Below are positions 48,969 to 57,550 of a stretch of DNA of 64,000 nt, piece by piece. A program made the translations under genes and the position numbers. Position 1 is the stretch's first letter. Every line of letters starts with the position of its first letter. The notes below the pieces were generated by a model. The model was not told the DNA's origin. It made no database searches and saw only the letters and a program-made list of their open reading frames with translations. This DNA comes from Coprobacillus cateniformis (GTDB lineage: Bacteria > Bacillota_I > Bacilli_A > Erysipelotrichales > Coprobacillaceae): the NCBI RefSeq assembly GCF_009767585.1, contig NZ_WSNW01000001.1, positions 898,090 to 962,089 of the forward strand, written 5' to 3'.

Positions 48969-49618
48969 TGAATCCTCCAATCTATTGGTTGTATTCCTTG
49001 ACTTATCAAAAACTGATTTGTTTTAGAAAAAGGTTTTGAACCAAAAAAACCACGATATGCTGATAAGGGAGAGGGATGCGGACTCGTAATGACACAATGT
49101 TTTGTTTGATCTATCATTCTTGCCTTATCAATGGCTTGTCTTCCCCAAAGAATAAATACTAATGGCTTTTCTCTTTGATTCATAGCTTGAATAATATGAT
49201 TTGTAAAGACTTCCCAACCTTTTTCTTTATGTGAATTTGCACGGTGTGCCTGTACTGTTAAAACTGTATTCAATAATAAAACTCCTTGATGTGCCCAAGA
49301 TGTTAAATCTCCATGACTTGGAATTTCAATACCTACGTCATCATGTGCTTCTTTATAAATATTCACAAGACTTGGTGGTGTTTGTACCCCTCGCTCAACG
49401 CTAAAGGCCAATCCATTGGCTTGATGTTCTTCATGATATGGATCCTGGCCAATAATGACAACCTTGATATCATCATAGTCTTGAAAATTAAAACAATGGA
49501 AAACTCTATTTCTAGGTGGATAAATAATCTTTGTTGCGTATTCTTGATTAACAAAAGCTTCTAGTTCTTTGTAATAAGGCTGTTGCCTTTCATTTTGAAT
49601 AATTGTCTTAAAATCCAT
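48965..49618 (-). CDS. ung: Uracil-DNA glycosylase
   Basis: The protein has 217 residues of family 1: IGQDPYHEEHQANGLAFSV (GQDPYH, catalytic Asp), LLLNTVLTVQAHRANSHKEK and SPHPSPLSAYRGFFGSKPF (HPSPLS). It removes uracil from DNA in base-excision repair. It is upstream of folC with overlapping ends. Confidence 0.97.
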   Translation of the reverse strand: MDFKTIIQNERQQPYYKELEAFVNQEYATKIIYPPRNRVFHCFNFQDYDDIKVVIIGQDPYHEEHQANGLAFSVERGVQTPPSLVNIYKEAHDDVGIEIPSHGDLTSWAHQGVLLLNTVLTVQAHRANSHKEKGWEVFTNHIIQAMNQREKPLVFILWGRQAIDKARMIDQTKHCVITSPHPSPLSAYRGFFGSKPFSKTNQFLISQGIQPIDWRIQ

Positions 49619-49620
49619 AA

Positions 49621-50436
49621 TTATAAAATAAACCTTTCTATAACTTCTGCAACAACACCCTGATTATTATCCGCTTTCGTTACAATATCACAAGCCTTTT
49701 TCACATCATCCACTGCATTCGCAGCAGCAACTGATAATCCTGCCACCTGTAACATAGACATATCATTATAGTTATCTCCTACAGCAATTGTCTCTTCTAT
49801 GCCAATTCCTAAAATTTCTGCCAAATGTTTTAATCCAGCACCTTTATCTACCCCTAATTTATTAAATTCCATATAACGATTAGAAGAATAACTTACGGCA
49901 CACTCACCTTCCCAAATATGTTTCATTTGAGGTTCTAAACTCATTAAATAAGGAACATCTGTATTTTGATATAAAATCTTTGAAATTGGCTGATCTTTTA
50001 AGAAATCAATTGTATTTTCTTCCATAATAACACATTCTACTTTTTGATTCTGAATTCTTTGGGCTTCTGATTCAGATAGATTGAACACATAAACTGTATC
50101 CTTTGTATAGATATGTTGACAAACATGACAATCTAATCCAAACTCAAATATTTCTTTTGTTTTCTCAAAAGAAAGTCCCTCAAAAAATAATATTTGATTA
50201 TCTTTATTTTCTGTTAAAGCACCACCATTAAATGAAATCACATATTCACCAAGTTCATCATATAAACCCAAAGTTTTCAAATCATGTTGGATCGACATAA
50301 AGCCTCTTCCTGTTGCTGGAACAAATTTAACACCCTTCTCTTTCGCCTTTAAAATCATATCAATATTATGCTGACAAATTTGATGATTATCATTTAACAA
50401 TGTTTCATCCATATCACTTGCTATTAACTTATACAT
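49621..50436 (-). CDS. Cof-type HAD phosphatase (tandem copy B)
   Basis: About 271 residues from the ATG at 50436 (MYKLIASDMDETLL); the 23-residue extension upstream overlaps the neighbour and is rejected. Motif I is SDMDETLLNDN, motif IV GDNYNDMSMLQVAGLSVAAANA. It is closely similar in layout to the next gene upstream (50429-51265), with which it overlaps by 8 bp. Substrate unknown; sugar or nucleotide phosphates are typical. Confidence 0.9.
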   Translation of the reverse strand: MYKLIASDMDETLLNDNHQICQHNIDMILKAKEKGVKFVPATGRGFMSIQHDLKTLGLYDELGEYVISFNGGALTENKDNQILFFEGLSFEKTKEIFEFGLDCHVCQHIYTKDTVYVFNLSESEAQRIQNQKVECVIMEENTIDFLKDQPISKILYQNTDVPYLMSLEPQMKHIWEGECAVSYSSNRYMEFNKLGVDKGAGLKHLAEILGIGIEETIAVGDNYNDMSMLQVAGLSVAAANAVDDVKKACDIVTKADNNQGVVAEVIERFIL

Positions 50437-51265
50437 TCTTAAACTCACCATCCCTTTCAATAAATTTCTCAATAACTTCAGCAACAGCTCCCTGATCATA
50501 ATCAACAGTCGTTACATAATCTGACATTGCTTTGATATCATCTGTAGCTCCATCTACACAAACACCTAGTCCTGCTGTTTCTATCATTGAAGTGTCATTA
50601 TAATTATCACCTATAGCAATTGTTTCAGTTTGACTGATTCCTAAATAATCAGCTAACCATAGCAATGCTGAACCTTTACTTACATCTAAGGGATTAAACT
50701 CTAAATATCGATATGATGAATAACTAACTGCAAAACGCCCTTTGGTAACATCAACTAAGTCTTCTTCTATCTTTTTTAAATAAGGCATATCACGTTTTTC
50801 AAAAAGAATTTTTGCTATCTTTGCCTCCTTTAAGAAGTCCATATTATAATCCTCAATAACTTCAAATCTTGCTTTCTGAGCAGTTTTTCTAGCAACCTCA
50901 TCAGGATCAGCCTTAAATATATAACAACAATCCAAAGTAAATATCATGACACATACATCATAGTCTTTCCCTATGTCAAACAATGTCTTCGTATCTTCAA
51001 AAGTCAAACCATTAAAATAAAGAATGTGATTGTCTTTATTTTCTACAATTAATCCACCATTAAAACATATAGAATACTCTCCTGCCTTTTGATATGTACC
51101 TAATTCCTGAAGAATTTCTCCAATCATATTAAAAGCCCTACCTGTTGCTGGAACAAACTTAACACCTTTAGATTCCAATTTCCCAACAGCAGCACGATTC
51201 ACTTCTGGGACATGATGATCGACTAATAAAGTTTCATCCAAATCCGATAAAATCATTTTATACAT
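50429..51265 (-). CDS. Cof-type HAD phosphatase (tandem copy A)
   Basis: About 278 residues from the ATG at 51265 (MYKMILSDLDETLL), eight bases after GGAGG. Motif I is SDLDETLLVDH, motif IV GDNYNDTSMIETAGLGVCVDGA. It overlaps the esterase stop by 8 bp at the front and copy B by 8 bp at the back. Both junctions share the AATGTATAA sequence, pointing to a tandem duplication. Confidence 0.9.
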   Translation of the reverse strand: MYKMILSDLDETLLVDHHVPEVNRAAVGKLESKGVKFVPATGRAFNMIGEILQELGTYQKAGEYSICFNGGLIVENKDNHILYFNGLTFEDTKTLFDIGKDYDVCVMIFTLDCCYIFKADPDEVARKTAQKARFEVIEDYNMDFLKEAKIAKILFEKRDMPYLKKIEEDLVDVTKGRFAVSYSSYRYLEFNPLDVSKGSALLWLADYLGISQTETIAIGDNYNDTSMIETAGLGVCVDGATDDIKAMSDYVTTVDYDQGAVAEVIEKFIERDGEFKNV

Positions 51266-52049
51266 TTTCATTACCTCCATAAAAGAAATCCATAAACAAA
51301 GGAACACGTTGGCGCCATTGAGCCTCATTATGCTCAGCCCCCTCAAAATAACGATATTCTAAACTCTCAACTTTATCCTTTAACATGCTATAAATATCAT
51401 TATTACTTTCAATATACCATTCATCAATACGGGCGTCCCCACACCCTTCAAACTCGCCTAAATCAAAATAGAATCTTTCTAATTCCTGATAATTATGTTT
51501 TTCAATAAGATCAGTAAATTCATCCATATAAAACCAAAAAGCAGTAGACAGTGCAGCACACTTATGAAAAACTTCTGGATATTCTAATGCAGCATATGCA
51601 CTAATCACACCCCCCATAGAACTTCCAACAATTCCAGTGTCTTCACGGATTGTACGAAAACGTTGATCTATATATGTCTTTAAATCATCAATAAGCCATT
51701 TGACATATGCTATGCCTTCACCACCAATAATCTTATTCTTAATTCCTGTTTCCTGATAAGAAAATGCCTCATTAATTTTCCATGGTCCATATTCATCCAT
51801 TCTCTTAAATCCAGCTTCATTACATGGAATAGCAACCATGATAATATCTAAATCCATGTTTTCTACATAATCTAAAAAACCCCAACTGATACCACAATAT
51901 GATAGTTCGTCAAAAAATGCATTTTGACCATCTTGAATATATAAAACAGGATAATGTTTATCTTCTTGATAATAGCGTTTAGGAAGATAGACAGTTATTT
52001 TGCGATCTCTTTTTAACGCTTCCATCTGCATACGAAATGATACAATCAT
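51258..52049 (-). CDS. Esterase-D/enterochelin-esterase-like alpha/beta hydrolase
   Basis: About 263 residues from the ATG at 52049 (AGGAGG seven bases upstream). It reads KITVYLPKRYYQE, PVLYIQDGQNAF and the nucleophile GIVGSSMGGVISAYAALEYP (GxSxG near residue 137), with a C-terminal His region YFEGAEHNEAQW. This is the putative esterase (Esterase family, PF00756) layout. No signal peptide, so cytosolic. The substrate may be an acylated sugar or a small ester; not determinable. It is first in an operon with the two HAD genes. Confidence 0.87.
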   Translation of the reverse strand: MIVSFRMQMEALKRDRKITVYLPKRYYQEDKHYPVLYIQDGQNAFFDELSYCGISWGFLDYVENMDLDIIMVAIPCNEAGFKRMDEYGPWKINEAFSYQETGIKNKIIGGEGIAYVKWLIDDLKTYIDQRFRTIREDTGIVGSSMGGVISAYAALEYPEVFHKCAALSTAFWFYMDEFTDLIEKHNYQELERFYFDLGEFEGCGDARIDEWYIESNNDIYSMLKDKVESLEYRYFEGAEHNEAQWRQRVPLFMDFFYGGNENV

Positions 52050-52072
52050 AATTTTCCTCCTGCAACACAAAA

Positions 52073-52092
52073 AAATAAGCACAAGCTTATTT
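52073..52092 (-). terminator. Terminator of the spore/division cluster
   Basis: AAATAAGC, 4-nt loop, GCTTATTT (52085-52092), followed by T residues on the minus strand. It includes the divIC stop codon (52087-52089). Confidence 0.78.
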
Positions 52093-52380
52093 CTTTGAAT
52101 CTGGTAATTTTACCACTTCTTCTCCATCCTTAGAGAAGATATAATGATCTCTAGCATAACGTGCTACATAATCATCATCATTTAAAAGTTTAACCTGTTC
52201 AGATAAATCTTTTTTTTCTTTTAATAATTCAGCTTTTTTACTCTCTAAATGAGCCATTTCCTTTTTTTGCCCAAAGACACGATAAGCATTCATCCCTAAA
52301 GTATAAATTAAAATAGCAGAAATGCCTAAGTATATAAATCCTATGAATCTTCTGTATCCTGGTCCTTTTTTCTTTGCCAT
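52087..52380 (-). CDS. divIC: Septum formation initiator DivIC/FtsB-like protein
   Basis: The protein has 97 residues with a basic N-terminus, one membrane helix (FIGFIYLGISAILIYTLGMN, residues 12-31), a coiled coil of about 35 residues (KKEMAHLESKKAELLKEKKD) and the DivIC end DDYVARYARDHYIFSKDGE. It acts with FtsL and DivIB at the division septum. The start overlaps yabQ by 40 bp. Confidence 0.9.
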   Translation of the reverse strand: MAKKKGPGYRRFIGFIYLGISAILIYTLGMNAYRVFGQKKEMAHLESKKAELLKEKKDLSEQVKLLNDDDYVARYARDHYIFSKDGEEVVKLPDSKK

Positions 52381-52763
52381 TTTAATTTCACCTTCTTCAC
52401 TCTTTTTTGTATTATACCATTAATATAACGAAAAAAGAAGACAAAAGGTGCGATAATTCTTTTCAAAATACGAACAAAGATCTCTAAATGATACAAAATA
52501 TAATAAGCATAATATCTTTGATAGAACAAATATCCAATAAAAATCATAACAAAGAAATAAAGTCTCAAAATACCATCATTTAAAATAACCAAACCATAAA
52601 AGTATAAAATACCAAACAATACACCAATTCCAACCTGTAAAATATATCGAAAAATATATGGAATCTTATACAAAAAACGATTAATGACATGATAAACACC
52701 ACTCATTACAAAACCAAAAAGAAATGAATAAAACAGACATTGAAACTGTGTCAATAAATCCAT
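52341..52763 (-). CDS. yabQ: Spore cortex biosynthesis protein YabQ-like
   Basis: The protein has 140 residues, mostly hydrophobic: about four membrane segments from LLTQFQCLFYSFLFGFVMSG on, then a basic tail. Position between yabP and divIC identifies it as YabQ, a membrane protein needed for cortex formation in B. subtilis. It overlaps divIC by 40 bp and yabP by one base. Confidence 0.82.
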   Translation of the reverse strand: MDLLTQFQCLFYSFLFGFVMSGVYHVINRFLYKIPYIFRYILQVGIGVLFGILYFYGLVILNDGILRLYFFVMIFIGYLFYQRYYAYYILYHLEIFVRILKRIIAPFVFFFRYINGIIQKRVKKVKLKWQRKKDQDTEDS

Positions 52764-53059
52764 TATTTCAACAGTTTACTAAAGCCTTTTTCCTTTTGAT
52801 GAGATTTCTTCTTGTCTGAAACATAACTCATACTATCAATATTCCCTTTAATACTCACTTCGTTTTGATCCTGATCCAAGCGAACTAAAGTCAATTCACT
52901 TCCAGTAATATTTAAATACCCTAATGAAGTTTCAATTAAAAATTCATACGAATCAAAACTTTCTATTTTCTTCACACCAGTCAATTCTAAACTTTTACGA
53001 TCTTTTAGACAAATATGATGATAAGGTGTTTGTTCAAAATGTAAACTATTATTATCCAT
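52763..53059 (-). CDS. yabP: Sporulation protein YabP/YqfC-family
   Basis: The protein has 98 residues. The YabP core is HHICLKDRKSLELTGVKKIE, SFDSYEFLIETSLGYLNI and a GSELTLVRLDQ turn. YabP associates with YabQ and the spore envelope. It follows the S4 gene by 140 bp with an intervening terminator, so it may have its own sporulation promoter. A candidate -10 CATATGTT at 53079-53086 lies close to the ribosome-binding site and is not convincing. Confidence 0.88.
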   Translation of the reverse strand: MDNNSLHFEQTPYHHICLKDRKSLELTGVKKIESFDSYEFLIETSLGYLNITGSELTLVRLDQDQNEVSIKGNIDSMSYVSDKKKSHQKEKGFSKLLK

Positions 53060-53192
53060 AGATAGACCTCCTCACAACAACATATGCTCAACATAAAAAA
53101 TTAGACCTTTATCTTCTTTTCATTTATGATAGTATTTATTTTTTGAAGTCTATCTTTTTATGAAGCAGAGAAATGATCCTACAACAAAAAAA

Positions 53193-53221
53193 GAAGAAGT
53201 TTAATCAATGAATACTTCTTC
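53193..53221 (-). terminator. Terminator after the S4-domain gene
   Basis: GAAGAAGT (53193-53200) pairs with ACTTCTTC (53214-53221), followed by seven T residues on the minus strand. It overlaps the S4-gene stop codon at 53201-53203. Confidence 0.78.
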
Positions 53222-53473
53222 TTTTCTCTTTTCTTCTATAATTTCATATAACATTGTACTATCATCTTTAAGGACATGATCTTTTAAATCCTTCACTTGA
53301 ACAACTAAAATACTGCGTCCAAATTCAATTTCAATGATATCACCAATCTTCAGTTTTGTAGAGGGTTTAGCCATTTTGCCATTAACCTTCACACGTGAAG
53401 ATTCACTAATTTCTTTAGACACTGTCCTTCTTTTGATAATTCTTGATACTTTTAAAAACTTATCTAACCGCAT
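53201..53473 (-). CDS. S4-domain RNA-binding protein (YabO/RlbA, Hsp15-like)
   Basis: The 90-residue protein consists of one S4 domain: MRLDKFLKVSRIIKRRTVSK, SSRVKVNGKMAKPSTKLKIG and DIIEIEFGR. Relatives bind free 50S subunits with stranded peptidyl-tRNA. It overlaps the spoVT end by 10 bp, preserving the B. subtilis spoVT-yabMN-yabO order minus yabM and yabN. Confidence 0.9.
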   Translation of the reverse strand: MRLDKFLKVSRIIKRRTVSKEISESSRVKVNGKMAKPSTKLKIGDIIEIEFGRSILVVQVKDLKDHVLKDDSTMLYEIIEEKRKEEVFID

Positions 53474-53982
53474 GTCTCCATCTCCTGCTCAATAACCTCC
53501 TTCACAAATTGAAGAAGTGTTTCATCAATCATATAATATGGTGTTTCATCTGTCAACATTAATAATGCACCTAGATTTTCCTGTGTACCTTTTAATGGTA
53601 AAATTGTCACCTTTTCAACATCATCCACAAATTCCAACATTGTTTCAATAGTATCTTCTTCTTTTTCAATCATTAAAGCAAAATCTTTTGTAATTGGCTT
53701 TCTTTGATATTTTGCTAGCCCATTAGATGAACATGCAATAATATTCTTCTTATCACATAACAAAAAAGTGTTATGATACTTTTTGTATAATCTTTCTAAT
53801 AAAAGTTCTACTGCTGAACCCATTTTATTTAACATTGAGAACTTTGTTAAAATAATCTTCTCATCTTCCAATGCAAATGAGATACTTTCTCCTTCTCGCA
53901 TCATTAATTGCTTTCTAATTTCTTTTGGAATAACAATTCTTCCTAATTCATCAATTCTTCTTACCATACCAGTTGTTTTCAT
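53464..53982 (-). CDS. spoVT: Stage V sporulation transcriptional regulator SpoVT-like
   Basis: The protein has 172 residues. The AbrB swapped-hairpin DNA-binding domain is MKTTGMVRRIDELGRIVIPK, EIRKQLMMREGESISF (residues 1-52), followed by a C-terminal GAF domain (about 60-172). SpoVT modulates sigma-G genes in the forespore. It lies 9 bp after the GDPD gene and starts the sporulation cluster. Confidence 0.92.
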   Translation of the reverse strand: MKTTGMVRRIDELGRIVIPKEIRKQLMMREGESISFALEDEKIILTKFSMLNKMGSAVELLLERLYKKYHNTFLLCDKKNIIACSSNGLAKYQRKPITKDFALMIEKEEDTIETMLEFVDDVEKVTILPLKGTQENLGALLMLTDETPYYMIDETLLQFVKEVIEQEMETCG

Positions 53983-53991
53983 AATTTTACC

Positions 53992-54681
53992 TCACTTGAA
54001 ATATTCGTTTGATATTATTATGTCCACTCCTAAGTCAATTAAACGTTGATATTCTTTAAAATTTGGAACTGTCCAAGTTGCAATAATCTTGTTATGTTGT
54101 TTTAACTCTTGAACTCTTTTTTCATTCAAGAATGTATATCTTGGATGGAATGCCAAAATATTGTTTTCTAGCAACTCTTGATATTTCTTTTTATATTTAA
54201 ATTCCATTAAATATCCAACATAAGCATCTGGATTTAACTCTTTTATTTTTAATAGAGTAGGTAAATAAAATGATGAATAATAGACTTTGTCTTCAACACC
54301 TAATTCCTTGACAAGTTTTAAGACTTTTGCTTCAATACCATCATAATGAATAACATCTGTTTTTAACTCAATATTGACTACAAACTCTTTATCCTGTATA
54401 AATTCTAAGAGTTCTTTTAAAGTCGGTATAGGATATTCACCATAAGCTTTATAATTAAAATTATAATTTCTCAACTCTTTTAATGTATGGTCCTTAACAT
54501 AACCTTTACCAGTACTTGTACGATTTATTTTTTCATCATGAATCAAAACAAGTTCATCATCTAAAGTTAAATGAACATCTGTTTCAACACCATCAAATCC
54601 TTGTTCATAAGCTTTGATAAAAGCTTCCATTGTATTTTCTGGATATTTAGCACTATATCCTCTATGGGCTAATTTTTTCAT
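53992..54681 (-). CDS. Glycerophosphodiester phosphodiesterase
   Basis: The protein has 229 residues of TIM-barrel GDPD family: AHRGYSAKYPENTMEAFIKA (catalytic HRG), DGVETDVHLTLDDELVLIHD (ExD and HD metal ligands), and a C-terminal ATWTVPNF. It cleaves glycerophosphodiesters to glycerol-3-phosphate. It has no signal peptide. It reads into spoVT, 9 bp away. Confidence 0.93.
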   Translation of the reverse strand: MKKLAHRGYSAKYPENTMEAFIKAYEQGFDGVETDVHLTLDDELVLIHDEKINRTSTGKGYVKDHTLKELRNYNFNYKAYGEYPIPTLKELLEFIQDKEFVVNIELKTDVIHYDGIEAKVLKLVKELGVEDKVYYSSFYLPTLLKIKELNPDAYVGYLMEFKYKKKYQELLENNILAFHPRYTFLNEKRVQELKQHNKIIATWTVPNFKEYQRLIDLGVDIIISNEYFK

Positions 54682-54737
54682 CGTATATCCCTTTCTTTAT
54701 GCTATAATGATTATACTATAATTCGGAGGTAACGAAA

Positions 54738-55526
54738 ATGATTAAAGCTATCTTTTTTGATATTGATGGAACATTATTATCTCACACAACACGTAGTGTT
54801 CCATATTCCACTCAAATTGCATTACAGCACCTAAAAGAAAAAGGAATTTATACTTTTATTGCAACTGGTCGTCATATATCTGAAATGGTTGATTTACCTA
54901 TACATGACTTAGAATTTGAAGGATACATTACACTCAATGGACAATATTGCTATAATCGAGATGGTATCATTTATGATTTACCTATTCATTCTCATGATAT
55001 TCACAATATTTTAAAACTCATTGATAAACATCCTTTCCCTTGCATATTTGTAGAAAAAGAACTTATGTATATTAATTATCATAATGATGCAGTTCAAATT
55101 GTTCAAGATGCCATTTCAACACCATTGCCTGATATTCAAGATATAAATCGCGCTTATTCACATCCTATCTATCAAGTTATTCCATATGATATAACATCTC
55201 AAAAAGAAAATATCATCCTAGATATTATGCCTCATTGTCAAAAAACACGTTGGCATGAATTGGCTATAGACATTATACCTAAAACAGGTGGAAAACAAAA
55301 TGGCATTCGTGAAGTATTAAAACATTATGATATTCAACCTGAAGAAACGATGGCATTTGGAGATGGTCATAATGATATTGATATGTTTGAATTCGTTGGG
55401 CTTTCTATTGCTATGGGAAATGCAACTCAAGAATTAAAGGAAGTTGCCAGTGATGTAACAGATGATATTGATCACGATGGTATATATAATGCATTGGTTA
55501 AATACAATATACTTCAAAAGGACTAA
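54738..55526 (+). CDS. Cof-type HAD phosphatase
   Basis: The protein has 262 residues: motif I FFDIDGTLLSHTT (residues 6-18), TGRHISEM, and motif IV GDGHNDIDMFEFVGLSIAMGN. It is the fourth Cof-type HAD in the window, most like the one at 12364-13164 in its motif IV ending. It is one of only three plus-strand genes, divergent from GDPD across 56 bp with two TATAAT-like boxes. Confidence 0.92.
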   Translation: MIKAIFFDIDGTLLSHTTRSVPYSTQIALQHLKEKGIYTFIATGRHISEMVDLPIHDLEFEGYITLNGQYCYNRDGIIYDLPIHSHDIHNILKLIDKHPFPCIFVEKELMYINYHNDAVQIVQDAISTPLPDIQDINRAYSHPIYQVIPYDITSQKENIILDIMPHCQKTRWHELAIDIIPKTGGKQNGIREVLKHYDIQPEETMAFGDGHNDIDMFEFVGLSIAMGNATQELKEVASDVTDDIDHDGIYNALVKYNILQKD

Positions 55527-55528
55527 AC

Positions 55529-55593
55529 ATGCTAATGCCAAATAAAAAGAGAACGAATTAAAAATTCGTCCTCTTTTTATTTGGCATTAGCAT
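55529..55593. terminator. Long near-perfect hairpin, bidirectional terminator
   Basis: A 65-nt element: 23 bp perfect (55529-55551 with 55571-55593), one A-C mismatch, then 7 bp, and a 3-nt loop. On both strands a T-run follows the inner GAG..CTC hairpin. It lies between the convergent HAD gene and ABC permease gene. The outer arms are longer than a terminator needs. Confidence 0.8.
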
Positions 55594-55646
55594 TAATTTA
55601 AAAACACCCAATTTATAGTCATCAGCACTGTTAACCAACTTTTTTA

Positions 55647-56288
55647 CTAGGAATATCTTTTTGTATAAATTTTCACGGAAAGTATATAACTTCCTATGAG
55701 AGTCATAACAGCAAGAATTATTCCTATCATTAATAATATATTATGATTTACGTTCACAATACTCATAACATCAAAATTAAAGAAACTGAGAATATAAATA
55801 ATAGCAGCAGCAACCATAAATATCATATACATAATAGAACCTTTTTTATTTCCCAATAAATAAAATCCAGTATAACAAATACCAAAGAAAATCAATCCTA
55901 CTATAATACCTAAAATCCATAATTGTAGAGCTGGTATGAACTCTGCAACACCAGTGAAATAATAATATAAGGTTACTACTAACGAAAACAAATAGAATAC
56001 ACTTTGAGTCATTAACCCACCAATATACTTAGATAGGACAATTTGTTTTTTTGTCATTGGGAATGTGAGTTGCATTTTATCAAAGTTAGATTGTTCATCC
56101 TGCTCCATTGTCATTTGTAATAAAGCTGATCCAGAAACAGGAATTGCTAAAGCAACAGTTAGAGCAAGTCCATAATAATTAGGAAAAAAGATAACAATTC
56201 CAATTGAAACAATAATATTTGCTAACATTGAAATAATATTCTTTGGTAAAAAAGCAATCAAGTAATCTTTATAAATAATTCCTCTCAT
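55647..56288 (-). CDS. ABC-2-type transporter permease
   Basis: The protein has 213 residues with about six hydrophobic helices (NIISMLANIIVSIGIVIFF first), and the loop LTFPMTKKQIVLSKYIGG between helices 2 and 3, which is common in ABC-2 permeases encoded next to YtrA-type GntR regulators. It overlaps the ATPase gene by 4 bp. Substrate unknown; antibiotic or peptide export is typical for this operon type. Confidence 0.85.
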   Translation of the reverse strand: MRGIIYKDYLIAFLPKNIISMLANIIVSIGIVIFFPNYYGLALTVALAIPVSGSALLQMTMEQDEQSNFDKMQLTFPMTKKQIVLSKYIGGLMTQSVFYLFSLVVTLYYYFTGVAEFIPALQLWILGIIVGLIFFGICYTGFYLLGNKKGSIMYMIFMVAAAIIYILSFFNFDVMSIVNVNHNILLMIGIILAVMTLIGSYILSVKIYTKRYS

Positions 56289-57148
56289 AAAACACGTTCC
56301 CCCCTTATATAAAATAGCATCAAGTCTTCAACATCAGCTTTCTCAACAATGGCATCTGTATGAACTTTCATAAAATCCTGTCTATTGTGAATTAATACAC
56401 GATATTCAAATTCCTCTTTTTTGTATGCTATAACATCTTCTTTATTTAAAATCTCAAACATCTGTTTGCCACATCTTAATATTCCATAGTTATCCTGAAT
56501 ATCTTCATACGTCTTAGTAAACAACAGTTCACCTTCATGTACAAATGAAATATAATCCGCAACTTTATCCAAATCACTTGTAATATGTGAAGATATTAAA
56601 ACAGCATTTTCATCATTAACTATATAATCTTTTAAAATATCTAATATTTCTTCTCTGACAACTGGATCCAATCCACTTGTTGCTTCATCTAAAATTAAAA
56701 GTTTTGGATTATGTGAAAAAGCAACTGCAAAACTCAACTTCATTTTCATTCCTTTAGAGAACTCTTTAATTTTTTTATCTTTAGATAAATGAAATTGATT
56801 TAAATACTTTAAATATGTTTCTTGATTCCAATTCTTATAAATCTTTGACATCATTATTCCAATCTTATCTGGTTTCATATTAGGATTAAAATGACATTCA
56901 TCAAAAATCACTGCTATATCTTCTTTAACAACACTTTCATATTGATAAACATCCTTATTAAATATCTTAATATCACCTTCATCTTTTTTAGCAATATTCA
57001 AAATAGTATTAATAATTGTAGATTTCCCAGCTCCATTTTCACCAATTAATCCCATAATTGTTCCTTTTGGAATCTTTAACGAAATATCTTTTACACAAAA
57101 ATCTTTATATCTTTTTGTTAAATGATTAATTTCTAATGCATAATCCAT
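56285..57148 (-). CDS. ABC transporter ATP-binding protein
   Basis: The protein has 287 residues with Walker A GLIGENGAGKSTIINTI, the signature FSKGMKMKLS, Walker B KLLILDEATSGLDP and the switch His in ISSHITSD. A degenerate C-terminal domain follows. It energises the neighbouring permease. The ATG is 2 bp after the GntR gene. Confidence 0.95.
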   Translation of the reverse strand: MDYALEINHLTKRYKDFCVKDISLKIPKGTIMGLIGENGAGKSTIINTILNIAKKDEGDIKIFNKDVYQYESVVKEDIAVIFDECHFNPNMKPDKIGIMMSKIYKNWNQETYLKYLNQFHLSKDKKIKEFSKGMKMKLSFAVAFSHNPKLLILDEATSGLDPVVREEILDILKDYIVNDENAVLISSHITSDLDKVADYISFVHEGELLFTKTYEDIQDNYGILRCGKQMFEILNKEDVIAYKKEEFEYRVLIHNRQDFMKVHTDAIVEKADVEDLMLFYIRGERVL

Positions 57149-57150
57149 AC

Positions 57151-57525
57151 TTATTCCTCCTCATAAATCACTGTTAATGTTTTTATCATATTCTCTAAAG
57201 AAACATCATAAATCTTAGCGATTTTCACAATATCTTCAATTTTTTCTTCAATGATCCGTAACTGCTCTTCCTTAATAAAATCCTTATTTTGAGCAGATAC
57301 AAATGTCCCTTTTCCTGCGACTGTTTCAATAAAACCATCTTTCTGCAAATCTTCATAAGCATGTTGTGCTGTAATTACACTGACATGCAATGATTTGGCC
57401 AAATTTCGCATTGATGGCATTGAATCACCTGTTTTGAGTGTTCCATCTATAATCATTGTTTTAATTTGTGAAGTAATTTGTTGATATATAGGCTCGTTCG
57501 AACTATTGCTTAATATAATTTCCAT
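57151..57525 (-). CDS. GntR-family regulator, YtrA subfamily
   Basis: The 124-residue protein has an N-terminal winged helix (PIYQQITSQIKTMIIDGTLK, TGDSMPSMRNLAKSLHVS, then VITAQHAYEDLQKDGFIETV) and only a short C-terminal helix pair, the YtrA layout. It is first of a three-gene operon with the ABC genes and most likely represses it through the operator at 57551-57579. Confidence 0.94.
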   Translation of the reverse strand: MEIILSNSSNEPIYQQITSQIKTMIIDGTLKTGDSMPSMRNLAKSLHVSVITAQHAYEDLQKDGFIETVAGKGTFVSAQNKDFIKEEQLRIIEEKIEDIVKIAKIYDVSLENMIKTLTVIYEEE

Positions 57526-57550
57526 ACTTTCACCACCATACTGTACTTAT

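Noticed and set aside
53079..53106. CATATGTT with GTCTAA 14 bp upstream as a sigma-E promoter of yabP
   Set aside because: Fit is only partial and the start would leave almost no leader before the ribosome-binding site.
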